Below are positions 27,266-36,752 of a DNA stretch of 64,000 nt, piece by piece. The DNA comes from Brenneria nigrifluens DSM 30175 = ATCC 13028 (GTDB taxonomy: Bacteria > Pseudomonadota > Gammaproteobacteria > Enterobacterales > Enterobacteriaceae). The number at the start of each line of letters is the position of its first letter. Position 1 is the stretch's first letter. The DNA is taken from the NCBI RefSeq assembly GCF_005484965.1, contig NZ_CP034036.1, forward strand, positions 1,364,001-1,428,000. Reading direction: 5' to 3'. The position numbers and the translations under genes were made by a program. Below the pieces are notes generated by a model, which was given only the letters and a program-made list of their open reading frames with translations, searched no databases and was not told where the DNA came from.

Positions 27266-27305
27266 CCGATAACGCCGAGGAAAAGCCAAGCCTCGGCGTT
27301 ATCGG
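27266..27305. terminator. Long hairpin downstream of ppx
   Basis: A perfect 15-bp inverted repeat (27266-27280 with 27291-27305) with a 10-nt loop starts 8 bp past the ppx stop. No T-tract follows on the minus strand, so it may protect the ppk-ppx mRNA 3' end or act with Rho rather than as a classical terminator. Confidence 0.45.
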
Positions 27306-27313
27306 CATCCGGT

Positions 27314-28849
27314 TCAGGCCGGCTCTTCTTCGATATTCAGCTTCCAGCCGGCGACATCCTTCCAGTATTCCTGCTCCCGTTCCAGATCGAGCTGCACCAG
27401 AGTGTTCTGGGCGAAAAAGCCCGCGGGGAAAATCAGCGTCCAGTGGTTATCGTCGGTGAGCAGGCGCAGCGTGGCGGGCGTGGTGGTGGCCTGCCGCTGA
27501 TTGTTCAGCAGGGTGGCCAGGCGCAATAGCTGAACCATGGGCAAATACTGCTTCTTTTTAAACAGGTACAGGCGCGGGAACTCTTCCAGCTTGATGGCCT
27601 TGCGATGCAGCCGCACGATCAGCGCCAGCAATAGCTGCTGTTCCTGATTGAAGCCGGGCAGGTTGGTATTTTGCAGAATATAGGCCGAATGGCGGTGCAT
27701 GCCGCTGTGGTTTATGCCCAGCCCGACCTCATGCAGCATGGAAGCCCAGTTGAGGATCGCCTCAAGCTGCGGGTGGACCAGACCGGGGTTTTGCTGCGCC
27801 CATTGGGCGTACAGCGACTCGGTGGTTTCCCGCACCCGGCGCGCCTGTTCCCGATCGATATTGTAATGGCTGGCAAGGCTTTGCGCGGTGCGGATACGGA
27901 TATCCTGATGGCGGAAACGGCCTTCCATTTCATACAGCACCCCTTCCCGTAGCGCGCCGTCGGACAGACGAAGCTCTTTGATCGCCAGTACGTCGAAAAT
28001 GCCGCACAGAATAGCCAGCCCGGGCACCAGCACCGACTGCCGGTCTTCCGGCAGTCCCGGCAGACTCAGCGCCTTGAACGACTTAAAGCGCAGCACATGA
28101 TCGCGCAGCATTTCCAGGCGTTCCGGCGTAATCAGGCCGTCTTTCTCGCCCATTTCCACCAGAATTTCATGGGCGGCCTTAATGGTGCCGGACGCCCCCA
28201 GCGCATATTGCCAGCCGTAGATACGGTATTCCCAGGCCAGCGTCTCCAGCTTCTGGGCCGCCGCCAGCCGGGCGCGCTTAAAATTGGCCGCGCTGATTTC
28301 GCCATTGGGGAAAAACTGCTGGGCAAAACTGACGCAGCCCATACGGCGGCTTTCCAACAGCATGGGCTCAAAGTCTTCGCCGATCACCAGTTCGGTGGAA
28401 CCGCCGCCAATGTCGATCACCAGCTTGCGGCCCTTTTCCGGCTGGGTGTGCTCCACGCCCATGAAAATCAACCGCGCCTCTTCATGGCCGGAGATGATTT
28501 CAATCGGATAAGGAATGATTTCCGCCGCCCGGCGCAGAAATTCCTGGGCGTTGGTCGCCTGGCGCAACGCATGGGTGCCGACAATGGAGACATTCAGCGC
28601 CGAGAACCCCTGCAGCCGTTCGGCAAACAGCGCCAGGCAGCTTAAACCGCGCTCCATCGCCTCTTCGCTGAGCCGGTTTTGGCCGTCCAGTCCGTCGGCC
28701 AGATGAACGCGCTGTTTTAAACGGCTAAGCACCTGAAGCGCGCCGTTTACCACGCGGGCGATCACCATATGAAAGCTGTTGGACCCCAGATCGACGGCGG
28801 CGAACTCCTGGGGTTTTACGATATCGTCGTCTTTATTCATTAATGGCAT
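27314..28849 (-). CDS. ppx: Exopolyphosphatase Ppx (also GppA-like)
   Basis: A 511-residue Ppx/GppA phosphatase (E. coli Ppx 513). The actin-like ATPase motifs VDLGSNSFHMVIARV and VIDIGGGSTELVIG are intact, and the C-terminal HD-type domain includes HEVGLGINHSGMHRHSAYI. It removes terminal phosphates from long-chain polyphosphate. Its start overlaps the ppk stop region (ppk ends at 28849), which fits one ppk-ppx transcript. Confidence 0.95.
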   Translation of the reverse strand: MPLMNKDDDIVKPQEFAAVDLGSNSFHMVIARVVNGALQVLSRLKQRVHLADGLDGQNRLSEEAMERGLSCLALFAERLQGFSALNVSIVGTHALRQATNAQEFLRRAAEIIPYPIEIISGHEEARLIFMGVEHTQPEKGRKLVIDIGGGSTELVIGEDFEPMLLESRRMGCVSFAQQFFPNGEISAANFKRARLAAAQKLETLAWEYRIYGWQYALGASGTIKAAHEILVEMGEKDGLITPERLEMLRDHVLRFKSFKALSLPGLPEDRQSVLVPGLAILCGIFDVLAIKELRLSDGALREGVLYEMEGRFRHQDIRIRTAQSLASHYNIDREQARRVRETTESLYAQWAQQNPGLVHPQLEAILNWASMLHEVGLGINHSGMHRHSAYILQNTNLPGFNQEQQLLLALIVRLHRKAIKLEEFPRLYLFKKKQYLPMVQLLRLATLLNNQRQATTTPATLRLLTDDNHWTLIFPAGFFAQNTLVQLDLEREQEYWKDVAGWKLNIEEEPA

Positions 28850-30921
28850 TATTCAGGCTTATCCTCGGGTTGCTCAAGCGCCTTGATGTAATCATAAATG
28901 GCATTTTGCGCGCGTACTTTACGACGGTTGCCGCGCAATACATAGCGATTACTCAGCTCTTTATCAATCACACGGGCTTTCACCGTATCGCTGAACAGAA
29001 TGTCCAGAATCTCCAGAATACGATTTTTCAAAATGGGATCGAGCACTTCGACGGCGACTTCAATACGGTAATCGATGTTACGCGTCATCCAGTCGGCGGA
29101 GGAGAGATAGACTTTCTTGTCTCCTCCATTATTAAACACATACACGCGGTCGTGTTCCAGATAGCGATCGACGATGCTGCTCGCCTGAATATTTTCGCTG
29201 ATCCCCGGTAGGGCCGGGATCAGCGTGCACATACCACGAACCAGCAGATTGATTTTCACGCCGGCGGCGGAAGCCCGATACAGCCTTTCCACCAGTCCTT
29301 TATCCACCAGATTATTCACCTTAAGGGTAATGCCCGCGTCGATATTCGCCAGAGCATTGTCGATTTCCTTATCGATCAATTGATAAAGCTTGTCGCGCGA
29401 ATTCTGGGGAGAAACCAGCAGATGCTCAAAGGAGACGGGGCGATAGGGGTTTTCGATAAAATTAAATACCCGGCGCACTTCATTGGTGATGCGTTCGTCG
29501 GCGGTAATCAGCGAGTAGTCGGTGTAGAGCCGGGCGGTTTTTTCGTTGAAGTTGCCGGTGCCGATATGGGCGTAACGCACGATGTTGTCCCCTTCACGGC
29601 GGGAGATCAAAAACAGTTTGGCATGAATTTTCAGCCCCGGCACCGAGAAGATCACGTGAACGCCGGCCTCGGTCAGCCGTTTGGCCCAGTGGATATTGGC
29701 CTCTTCATCGAAACGCGCCTGTAGCTCCACCACCACGGTGACTTTCTTGCCGTTGTGCGCGGCGTGGATCATCGAGGTGATGATGCGCGAATCTTTCGCC
29801 ACCCGGTAAATATTGATTTTGATGGCCAGCACGCTGGGGTCGAACGAGGCCTGGCGCAGCAGCTCCAGCACATGCTCGAAGGTGTGGTACGGATAATAAA
29901 GCAGTACGTCGCGTTCGCGAATGGCGTCGAAGCCGTTGCGGAAGTGGCCGAACCACTCGTGGCGCAGGCGCGGCAGCGCTTTGTTGACCAGCGCGGCGCG
30001 GCCGACGTTGGGGAACGAAATAAAGTCTTTAAAATTGTGGTAACGGCCGCCGGGGATCACCGAGTCATAAGAGGAGATCCCCAGCTTCTCCTGTAGTATG
30101 GCGACCATCGCATCCGGCATATCGCGCTGATAAACAAAGCGTACCGGTTCCGCCGTCAGCCGCTGCTTGAGGCTGGAGGACATCAGTTCCAGCAGGCTGG
30201 ACTCCATTTCGGTGACCAGATCGTACTCCGCATCACGCGTCATTTTCATCGAATAGGCGTTGAGCGCGTCGTAATCGAAAAAACCCTTGAAAATGTCGTT
30301 CAGGCAGTAGCGCAGAATGTTATCAATCAGAATCATGGTTTTGCGGCGGCGGGGCGCTTCCGCCGGCAGGTTGACGAAGCGGGGAACCTTGTCCGAGGGA
30401 ATTTCCAGCAGCGCATAATTGATGCGATCGCCGCGGATGATTTCCACCGCCAGATAGGTGTAGTCATCTTTCAGGAACTGCACCAGATTGGTGTCGTGCA
30501 GGATCAATATTGGGGTAATATGCTGGCGTAAATGCTGCCTGAAATACTCCCGCAGCCAATCCTGCTGATTCGGGGAGACCTGGCGCTCATTAACCAGGAA
30601 AATCTGGTTGCGTGCCATTTCAAGCAATAACTCATTGTAAAGATTGTCAAAAATTTGATCGGTTTTCAGCACTCGCGCCTGAATCTTGCCTAAAAGGTGG
30701 CGTAAATTGCCGTCTAAACCCTGCTCTTCATTAATCAGGATGCGTCTTTTCAGATCGGCGAAACGGACTTTATAAAACTCATCGAGATTGCTGGAGTAAA
30801 TGCCAAGAAAACGCATGCGCTCAATCAAGGGGTTGCTTTTATCTGCCGCTTCCTGAAGTACCCGTTCATTAAAGGATAACCAACTTAACTCTTTTTCAAT
30901 ATAGAGTTTGTCCTGACTCAT
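28849..30921 (-). CDS. ppk1: Polyphosphate kinase Ppk1
   Basis: A 690-residue polyphosphate kinase (E. coli 688) that reversibly moves the ATP gamma-phosphate to polyphosphate. The N domain begins MSQDKLYIEKELSWLSFNER. The catalytic phospholipase-D-like halves contain GLKIHAKLFLISR (the phosphorylated histidine) and RYLEHDRVYVFNNGGDKK (the second histidine). ATG 30921 is preceded by GGAG at 5 nt; an in-frame GTG 6 nt upstream is less likely. It is the promoter-proximal gene of ppk-ppx. Confidence 0.95.
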   Translation of the reverse strand: MSQDKLYIEKELSWLSFNERVLQEAADKSNPLIERMRFLGIYSSNLDEFYKVRFADLKRRILINEEQGLDGNLRHLLGKIQARVLKTDQIFDNLYNELLLEMARNQIFLVNERQVSPNQQDWLREYFRQHLRQHITPILILHDTNLVQFLKDDYTYLAVEIIRGDRINYALLEIPSDKVPRFVNLPAEAPRRRKTMILIDNILRYCLNDIFKGFFDYDALNAYSMKMTRDAEYDLVTEMESSLLELMSSSLKQRLTAEPVRFVYQRDMPDAMVAILQEKLGISSYDSVIPGGRYHNFKDFISFPNVGRAALVNKALPRLRHEWFGHFRNGFDAIRERDVLLYYPYHTFEHVLELLRQASFDPSVLAIKINIYRVAKDSRIITSMIHAAHNGKKVTVVVELQARFDEEANIHWAKRLTEAGVHVIFSVPGLKIHAKLFLISRREGDNIVRYAHIGTGNFNEKTARLYTDYSLITADERITNEVRRVFNFIENPYRPVSFEHLLVSPQNSRDKLYQLIDKEIDNALANIDAGITLKVNNLVDKGLVERLYRASAAGVKINLLVRGMCTLIPALPGISENIQASSIVDRYLEHDRVYVFNNGGDKKVYLSSADWMTRNIDYRIEVAVEVLDPILKNRILEILDILFSDTVKARVIDKELSNRYVLRGNRRKVRAQNAIYDYIKALEQPEDKPE

Positions 30922-30990
30922 TGTCACTCCGGTAAACTAGTATGCTGAAGGTCTATCCAATATCCATCAACATTATGGCGCGTTCATGAC

Positions 30991-31251
30991 GTGAAAATCC
31001 AATCCGCGGACGGTGTTGCTGCTGATTTTCTTCTATCTGCTGTATGTGGTGACATGCAACATGCAGCAAGCGGCGCGCGGAAGATTATATTACCGGGCGT
31101 TTCGGTTGAGGCGCGCGCGTTATCCCCTCGTTTTTATGTGATTGATCAAGATAATGGATACTGCTCGCTAATTGTCCGTGCCGGAAGAAAAATTGATGAT
31201 AAAATGCGCGCACTAATGGTACGTATAAACGGCGGGAAAAATGAGATTTAG
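30991..31251 (+). CDS. Hypothetical ORF before the XRE regulator
   Basis: An 86-codon frame starting with GTG without a clear ribosome-binding site. It shows no domain I recognise and its end overlaps the first in-frame ATG of the next gene. The region otherwise is the ppk promoter and the upstream region of the XRE gene. It may be real but could be chance; treat as weak. Confidence 0.25.
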   Translation: MKIQSADGVAADFLLSAVCGDMQHAASGARKIILPGVSVEARALSPRFYVIDQDNGYCSLIVRAGRKIDDKMRALMVRINGGKNEI

Positions 31252-31255
31252 CACC

Positions 31256-31678
31256 ATGAATGAAGGCGAAATTATTACCGCGCTTTGCCGGAGAATAAAA
31301 GGTGCTCGAATCCAGCAGCGCTTATCTCAGGTTGATCTCGCCGAACGTGCGGGGTTAGGTATTGCAACTATTAAACGCGCCGAGATGGGCGAGTCGATCA
31401 CGCTCAGCAGCCTGTTGTCCATTTTGCGTGGACTTAATCGTTTGCATCAGTTGGACGGCGTGTTATTTGATGCCGAGGTCGAATCATTTAACGACCAGGT
31501 GCGGGGCGAGAAAAAACATACCCCGCTGCGTATTCGAAAGAAAGCGTCCGCTTTCCCTGAAAAAGTCGTTTCCCGACGCCAGGATGTTAAAAAAGCGTCT
31601 GTCAGTTCGGTCGACTGGTATGTCTCCGCCGCCGAAAATAATGTTATCTGGTCATGGCCGGAGAATGAAAAGAAATAG
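31256..31678 (+). CDS. XRE-family helix-turn-helix regulator
   Basis: A protein of about 140 residues. An N-terminal Cro/C1-type HTH spans about residues 8-62 (RRIKGARIQQRLSQVDLAER, then GLGIATIKRAEMGESITLSS). The C-terminal half is basic and low in structure (about 75-120) and ends in a conserved-looking aromatic patch (VDWYVSAAENNVIWSWPE). The HTH resembles HipB-like repressors, but no hipA follows. The ATG at 31256 gives the usual short lead to the HTH; an ATG 15 nt earlier is possible. Targets are unknown. Confidence 0.75.
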   Translation: MNEGEIITALCRRIKGARIQQRLSQVDLAERAGLGIATIKRAEMGESITLSSLLSILRGLNRLHQLDGVLFDAEVESFNDQVRGEKKHTPLRIRKKASAFPEKVVSRRQDVKKASVSSVDWYVSAAENNVIWSWPENEKK

Positions 31679-31728
31679 TCGGTTTAATAAGAGCGCGCGC
31701 GCCAGTTTATTTATTTGATATATAAATG

Positions 31729-31764
31729 AAATCGGTTAATGGCTCGCTGCTTATTAACCGATTT
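31729..31764. terminator. Hairpin between convergent XRE and sdaB genes
   Basis: A perfect 12-bp stem (AAATCGGTTAAT at 31729-31740 with its complement at 31753-31764) and 12-nt loop lie between the two convergent stops. The stem is AT-rich and lacks a clean T-run, so a bidirectional terminator is only probable. Confidence 0.4.
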
Positions 31765-31852
31765 CCGCATTAAAAATAAACGATTATTCTGGCAAAAGCG
31801 TTATGCGGGATTGCTTGGGGAATTAACCGATCGTATTCGGCCATTAACGGGT

Positions 31853-33220
31853 TTACTCACAGATTACGACTTTAATGGCTAATCCGCCTCGTGATGTTTC
31901 GCGATATTTGGCGTTCATATCTTTACCGGTTTCAAACATGGTTTCGATGACCTTATCCAGCGACACCCGCGGTTCGCTGGCGCGGCGCAGTGCCATGCGT
32001 GCGGCGTTAATCGCCTTAACGGAGGCGATGGCGTTACGTTCAATGCAGGGAACCTGAACCTGACCGGCAACCGGATCGCAGGTCAGCCCCAGATTGTGTT
32101 CCATACCAATTTCCGCCGCGATACAAACCTGCACCGGATTGGCGCCGAGTAATTCGGCCAGGCCCGCCGCCGCCATGGAACAGGCTACGCCGACTTCCCC
32201 CTGGCAGCCGACTTCGGCGCCGGAAATGGAGGCATTCATTTTATACAGCAGGCCAATAGCCCCGGAGGCTAAAAAGTAGCGTAAATAGGATTCGGGGGTA
32301 ACAGGCTGAATGTAGTGATTATAATAGGCCAGTACGGCAGGAATAATACCGCAGGCGCCGTTGGTCGGCGCGGTGACCACCCGTCCGCCCGCCGCGTTTT
32401 CTTCTGCGACGGCCATCGCAAACATATTGACCCAGTCCATCGCATCCATGGGGTCGCTGGAGAAGCGATCGTTAATCAATAACAGACGGTGCAGCGCGGA
32501 TGCGCGGCGCGGCACTCTCAGCGGTCCGGGCAATACCCCTTCGGTATTCATACCGCGATGAATGCCGTTTTGCATGACTTGCCAGACTTCGGCGAAATAG
32601 CATTCGATGGCCTCGCGACCATGCATGGCGATTTCATTTTTCATGACGATCGCCGACAGGGAAAGGCAATTGTCCCGGCAATGCTGTAATAGTTTTTGGG
32701 CGGAAAAAAACGGATAAGGGGCATTTTCCTCCGCCACGGCGGTTTTACCGAAATTCTCCTGATCGACAATAAAGCCGCCGCCAATGGAATAATAGGTTTT
32801 ACCGTAAACCTGTTCCTGATGATGGTAGGCGCGGATCGTCATGCCGTTTTCATGCAGCGGCAGGTTTTCCGCTTGAAAACGGATGGCGGTTTCCAGCGGG
32901 AAACCGACTTCGTATTGACCGTTCAGCAGCGGTAACCGGTGAGTTTCTTTTATCTTCTGGATAAACAGCGGAATACCGTCAATGTCAACGCTATCCGGCA
33001 GGTTGCCGGCCAGCCCCATAATAATGGCGATATCCGTATGGTGACCTTTTCCCGTCAGCGACAGGGAACCATATACCTCAACAACGATCCGTGTTACCGA
33101 TGAAATAAGCGCTTTTTCGACCAAATCATCGGTGAACATTTTGCCAGCCTTCATCGGACCCACGGTGTGCGAACTGGAAGGGCCGATACCGATTTTAAAA
33201 ATTTCAAATACGCTGACCAT
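31853..33220 (-). CDS. sdaB: L-serine ammonia-lyase (SdaB type)
   Basis: A 455-residue iron-sulfur L-serine deaminase, the same length as E. coli SdaB. It has the N-terminal beta domain (SVFEIFKIGIGPSSSHTVGP) and the alpha domain with cysteines for the 4Fe-4S cluster in TNGACGIIPA, LTCDPVAGQ and QVPCIERNA. It converts L-serine to pyruvate and ammonia. The pairing with sdaC upstream (92-bp gap) is the E. coli sdaCB order, which is why I prefer sdaB to sdaA. A 9-bp hairpin (33240-33267) in the gap may tune relative expression. Confidence 0.93.
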   Translation of the reverse strand: MVSVFEIFKIGIGPSSSHTVGPMKAGKMFTDDLVEKALISSVTRIVVEVYGSLSLTGKGHHTDIAIIMGLAGNLPDSVDIDGIPLFIQKIKETHRLPLLNGQYEVGFPLETAIRFQAENLPLHENGMTIRAYHHQEQVYGKTYYSIGGGFIVDQENFGKTAVAEENAPYPFFSAQKLLQHCRDNCLSLSAIVMKNEIAMHGREAIECYFAEVWQVMQNGIHRGMNTEGVLPGPLRVPRRASALHRLLLINDRFSSDPMDAMDWVNMFAMAVAEENAAGGRVVTAPTNGACGIIPAVLAYYNHYIQPVTPESYLRYFLASGAIGLLYKMNASISGAEVGCQGEVGVACSMAAAGLAELLGANPVQVCIAAEIGMEHNLGLTCDPVAGQVQVPCIERNAIASVKAINAARMALRRASEPRVSLDKVIETMFETGKDMNAKYRETSRGGLAIKVVICE

Positions 33221-33312
33221 AACGATTTCCTTTAAAAAACGCCGGTAGTCGAAATAACCTACCGGCGTGGAAAGAGGCGAATCAGGAGTGGGAATAATCG
33301 TACCGCTGGCGA

Positions 33313-34596
33313 TTAACCAAACAGGCTGTAAACGATGGCGGAGATAGCGATCAGCCCCATAACGGTGACGAACAGGTTGCTGATATGGCCGCTGTATTTT
33401 TTCATCGCCGGGACTTTCTGAATGGCGTACATCGGCATAAGGAACAGCAGGCAGGCGATAATCGGGCCGCCCAGCGTTTCGATCATCCCCAGAATGCTGG
33501 GGTTCAGCGTGGCGACTAGCCAGGTCGTCGCCAGCATAAACAACGCGGTGATACGGTTCAGTTTGCCGCTGGAGATGGTTTTCCCCTTACTGCGCAGCGA
33601 CTTCACAATCATGCCGTTGAAACCTTCGCCGGCTCCCAGATAGTGGCCGAGGAACGATTTGGAGATGGCGATGGTGGCGATAACCGGCGCCAGGTAGCCC
33701 ATCAGCGGGTTATTAAAGTGGTTGGCCAGATAGGACAGAATGGAGATGTTCTGTTCTTTGGCTTCCATCAGTTCGGCCGGAGACAGGCTCAACACGCAGC
33801 TGAACACGAAGAACATCACGGTGATTACCATCATGATATGGCTGTAAGACAGAATGCGGGCGCATTTCCTCTCGGCTTGATCGCCATACTCTTTACGCTT
33901 GGCGACCGCAAAGGAGGAGATGATCGGTGAATGGTTGAATGAGAAAACCATTACCGGGATCGCCAGCCATAACGTCGCCAGCAAACCGTTGCCGGTTACG
34001 TTATTCGCCAGGGAAACATTCTCGAAAACAGAGGTATTCCAGTGCGGTATTAAATACAGAGCCAGCAACATTAAAACGGCGACAAAAGGATAAACCAGAA
34101 TACTCATTGCCTTAACAATCATGGTTTCGCCAAAGCGGACAATAAACATTAATCCCAGGATCAATATTAATGACAGCAGCGCTCTTGGAGGAGAAGGCAA
34201 ATGCACCTGGTGAGTTATAAAACTGTCAACCGTATTGGTAATCGCCACGCTGTAAACCAGCAGAATGGGATAAATGGCGAAAAAATACAGCAAGGTGATT
34301 AATTTTCCAGCGCCGACGCCGAAATGTTCTTCAACAACTTCTGTAATATCTTCACCACCTTTTTTACCGGATAATACAAATCGACACAAAGCGCGGTGGG
34401 AATAATAGGTCATCGGAAAAGCGATAATAGCCATAATAATTAACGGGATCAGGCCGCCGATACCGGCATTTATCGGCAGAAATAACACGCCGGCGCCAAT
34501 GGCCGTACCGTACAGGCCAAGCATCCAGACCGTATCGCTTTTACGCCAGCCTGAAGCCTGTTCTAATATCTGGCCGCTATCTTGAATTGTGCTCAT
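33313..34596 (-). CDS. sdaC: Serine/H+ symporter SdaC
   Basis: A 427-residue HAAAP-family amino-acid transporter (E. coli SdaC 429) with 11 TM helices. The first membrane region GTAIGAGVLFLPINAGIGG and the loop SHRALCRFVLSGKKGGEDIT are characteristic. The open frame extends 54 codons further to 34758, but the ATG at 34596 has AGGAG 7 nt upstream and gives the E. coli-like N-terminus MSTIQDSGQ. It supplies serine to SdaB. Confidence 0.93.
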   Translation of the reverse strand: MSTIQDSGQILEQASGWRKSDTVWMLGLYGTAIGAGVLFLPINAGIGGLIPLIIMAIIAFPMTYYSHRALCRFVLSGKKGGEDITEVVEEHFGVGAGKLITLLYFFAIYPILLVYSVAITNTVDSFITHQVHLPSPPRALLSLILILGLMFIVRFGETMIVKAMSILVYPFVAVLMLLALYLIPHWNTSVFENVSLANNVTGNGLLATLWLAIPVMVFSFNHSPIISSFAVAKRKEYGDQAERKCARILSYSHIMMVITVMFFVFSCVLSLSPAELMEAKEQNISILSYLANHFNNPLMGYLAPVIATIAISKSFLGHYLGAGEGFNGMIVKSLRSKGKTISSGKLNRITALFMLATTWLVATLNPSILGMIETLGGPIIACLLFLMPMYAIQKVPAMKKYSGHISNLFVTVMGLIAISAIVYSLFG

Positions 34597-35010
34597 ACAT
34601 TTTCTCCTAAGTGAACACAGTGTAAAAATACCGTACCGGCAAGTTGCCGTTACAAGGATAATTGTTAATAAGACATATAAAATCCATGTCGATGGGTAAT
34701 TCTTTTTGTGGCTGCATTCTATATTTGACGAGGCGGTAAATAATATTGAGGTGATCACATAAATGAATTTAAGTGATTTATTTTAATAAATATTAAAGGG
34801 AATTAAAATATCAATAGTGATACTTTATTTTTTGTTTTTTTTAACGGTTCTTTCTTGATGCGCTAATTTATTTATAATAGATAAAAAATAAGCAAAAATA
34901 AAAATTGTTAAAAGCATGGGTAGTGGAAATAATAAACGTAATTTCAGCGATATCACGTTTTCTCTTTTAGCGAACAGCCAGGCATCGCGCGGCGTATGCC
35001 TGGCGGGGAA
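34597..35010. other. AT-rich sdaC upstream region
   Basis: About 410 bp without a supported gene between sdaC and purK. The palindromic GTGATCAC at 34751-34758, read on the minus strand as TGTGATCACC, is a possible one-sided CRP site about 155 bp before sdaC. The segment 34780-34920 is strongly AT-rich, as expected for a promoter region open to nucleoid proteins or Lrp, which control sdaCB in E. coli. Confidence 0.35.
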
Positions 35011-36081
35011 TCAGAGCGGCAGTTTTTCCTGCGCCCAGCGCAAAGCGCTGTGGTATTCATCCGTCAGCATGGCGGACAGTGATTGCAGGCTTTGCCGCAG
35101 TTGAGCGGTATCCTGGGCGGGCAAATTCAGATGACCGACTTTCCGCCCCGGGCGCACCTCTTTTTCATACCAGTGCAAATGAACCAGCGGCAGCGATAGC
35201 CAGTCGGTATTGACGTCGGTGCCAATCAGATTGACCATCACCGAGGCATCGCTAACCACCGGCGCCGGCATCGGCAGATCCAGAATCGCCCGCAGGTGCA
35301 GTTCAAACTGGCTGATAGAGGCGCCGTTTTGCGTCCAGTGGCCGCTGTTGTGTACGCGCGGCGCGAGTTCATTAATCAGCAGACGATCGCCGACAATAAA
35401 ACATTCCATCGCCATCACGCCAACGTAACCCAGTTCGTCCATGATGGCGGAGAGCATCCGTTCCGCCTGTTGCTGCAACTGCGGCGCCGGCCGGGGCAGG
35501 GCGACGCTGGCGCGCAGAATGCCGTCCTGATGCAGATTATGCGTCAGCGGATAAAAAACGCACTCCCCGCGCGCGTTGCGCGCGCCGACCAGCGACACCT
35601 CACCGGAAAAATTGATGCCCCGTTCAACGATGCATGCGCCATAGCAGTCCGCCGGTAACCCGTGCTGCTCGCCGGTCCGCAGGCGCCACTGCCCGCGGCC
35701 GTCGTAACCGCCGACGCGGCGTTTGACGATGGCGAGCTCGCCAAGCCGGTTAAAAACCTGCGGCCACTCTTCCTTGGCGGCAAGCAGTTGCCAGGGGGCG
35801 GTGGCCAGATTCAGCTCGTCCAGCAGCTGTTTTTGCGTCAGCCTGTCGGCCAGACGTGGGAAAATATCACGGTTGACGAAGGCGGTATGCGCCGCCAGCT
35901 CACGCGTAAGCGCCGTTTCAGGCCAGCGCTCGATTTCAGCGGTAATGACGCTGTTGTGGAAAGGCACCGATTCCGGCTCCGCATCCAGCCCAACCGGGTA
36001 AACCGCGATCCCCAGCGGCTCGCCGGCCTGGCGCAGCATTCTTCCCAACTGACCATCGCCTAATACGCAGACCGGTTTCAT
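35011..36081 (-). CDS. purK: 5-(carboxyamino)imidazole ribonucleotide synthase PurK
   Basis: A 356-residue ATP-grasp enzyme (E. coli 355) starting MKPVCVLGDGQLGRMLRQAG, with the ATP-grasp core KRRVGGYDGRGQWRL and the C-terminal NELAPRVHNSGHWT motif. It makes N5-CAIR from AIR, bicarbonate and ATP in purine synthesis. Its start overlaps the purE stop by 4 bp, so the two are translationally coupled and controlled by the PurR box before purE. Confidence 0.95.
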   Translation of the reverse strand: MKPVCVLGDGQLGRMLRQAGEPLGIAVYPVGLDAEPESVPFHNSVITAEIERWPETALTRELAAHTAFVNRDIFPRLADRLTQKQLLDELNLATAPWQLLAAKEEWPQVFNRLGELAIVKRRVGGYDGRGQWRLRTGEQHGLPADCYGACIVERGINFSGEVSLVGARNARGECVFYPLTHNLHQDGILRASVALPRPAPQLQQQAERMLSAIMDELGYVGVMAMECFIVGDRLLINELAPRVHNSGHWTQNGASISQFELHLRAILDLPMPAPVVSDASVMVNLIGTDVNTDWLSLPLVHLHWYEKEVRPGRKVGHLNLPAQDTAQLRQSLQSLSAMLTDEYHSALRWAQEKLPL

Positions 36082-36587
36082 GCTTCCTCCCGCGGATCGG
36101 GGTGGGATAACACTTCATCGGTCTGGCTCTGCCGCCAGTCAGCCAGGCGCGTGGCGATTGCGCCGTCATGTAACGCCAGAATCTGCGCCGCCAGCAGCGC
36201 GGCATTGGCCGCTCCCGCTTTGCCGATGGCCAGGGTGCCGACCGGCACGCCGCGCGGCATCTGTACGATGGAGTAAAGGCTGTCGATACCGCTCAGCGCG
36301 GCGCTCTGCACCGGCACGCCCAATACCGGCACCAGCGTTTTAGCCGCCAGCATGCCCGGCAGGTGGGCCGCGCCGCCCGCGCCGGCGATAATCACCTCAA
36401 AACCGTTGCGTGCGGCCTGCTCGGCGAAGCTGAACAGCTTATCCGGCGTTCGATGGGCGGAGACAATTTCCACATGAAAAGGAATAGCCAGCGTAGTGAG
36501 AATTTCCGAGGCAAATTGCATGGTGGCCCAGTCACTCTTTGAACCCATGACGATGGCGATTTTAGCCGGGGCAACGTTGGATGACAT
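36078..36587 (-). CDS. purE: N5-CAIR mutase PurE
   Basis: A 169-residue class I PurE (E. coli 169). The substrate loop IVMGSKSDWATM and the SAHRTPDKLFSF motif with the catalytic histidine are present, as is GAGGAAHLPGM. It converts N5-CAIR to CAIR. First gene of purEK; a PurR operator lies 103 bp upstream in the gap after lpxH. Confidence 0.95.
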   Translation of the reverse strand: MSSNVAPAKIAIVMGSKSDWATMQFASEILTTLAIPFHVEIVSAHRTPDKLFSFAEQAARNGFEVIIAGAGGAAHLPGMLAAKTLVPVLGVPVQSAALSGIDSLYSIVQMPRGVPVGTLAIGKAGAANAALLAAQILALHDGAIATRLADWRQSQTDEVLSHPDPREEA

Positions 36588-36689
36588 GCCTGTAAAGCTC
36601 CTGTGATGTTACATGGTGGTGGTGCGGCATCCGCCAGATAGTGGGTGCGCTGGCGTTGAGGGCGTAGAGCATATCACGACTGCAAAGTG

Positions 36690-36705
36690 AGGAAAACGGT
36701 TGCGT
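36690..36705 (-). promoter_or_regulatory. PurR operator of purEK
   Basis: On the minus strand ACGCAACCGTTTTCCT fits every defined base of the PurR consensus ANGCAANCGNTTNCNT. It is about 100 bp before the purE start, in the short gap between lpxH and purE, as in E. coli. Repression of purEK by purine-bound PurR is expected. Confidence 0.88.
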
Positions 36706-36752
36706 ACCCCCGAAAAACAGCGGCGGCGGCAAGTCGCGGGGGTAAAAAGGGA

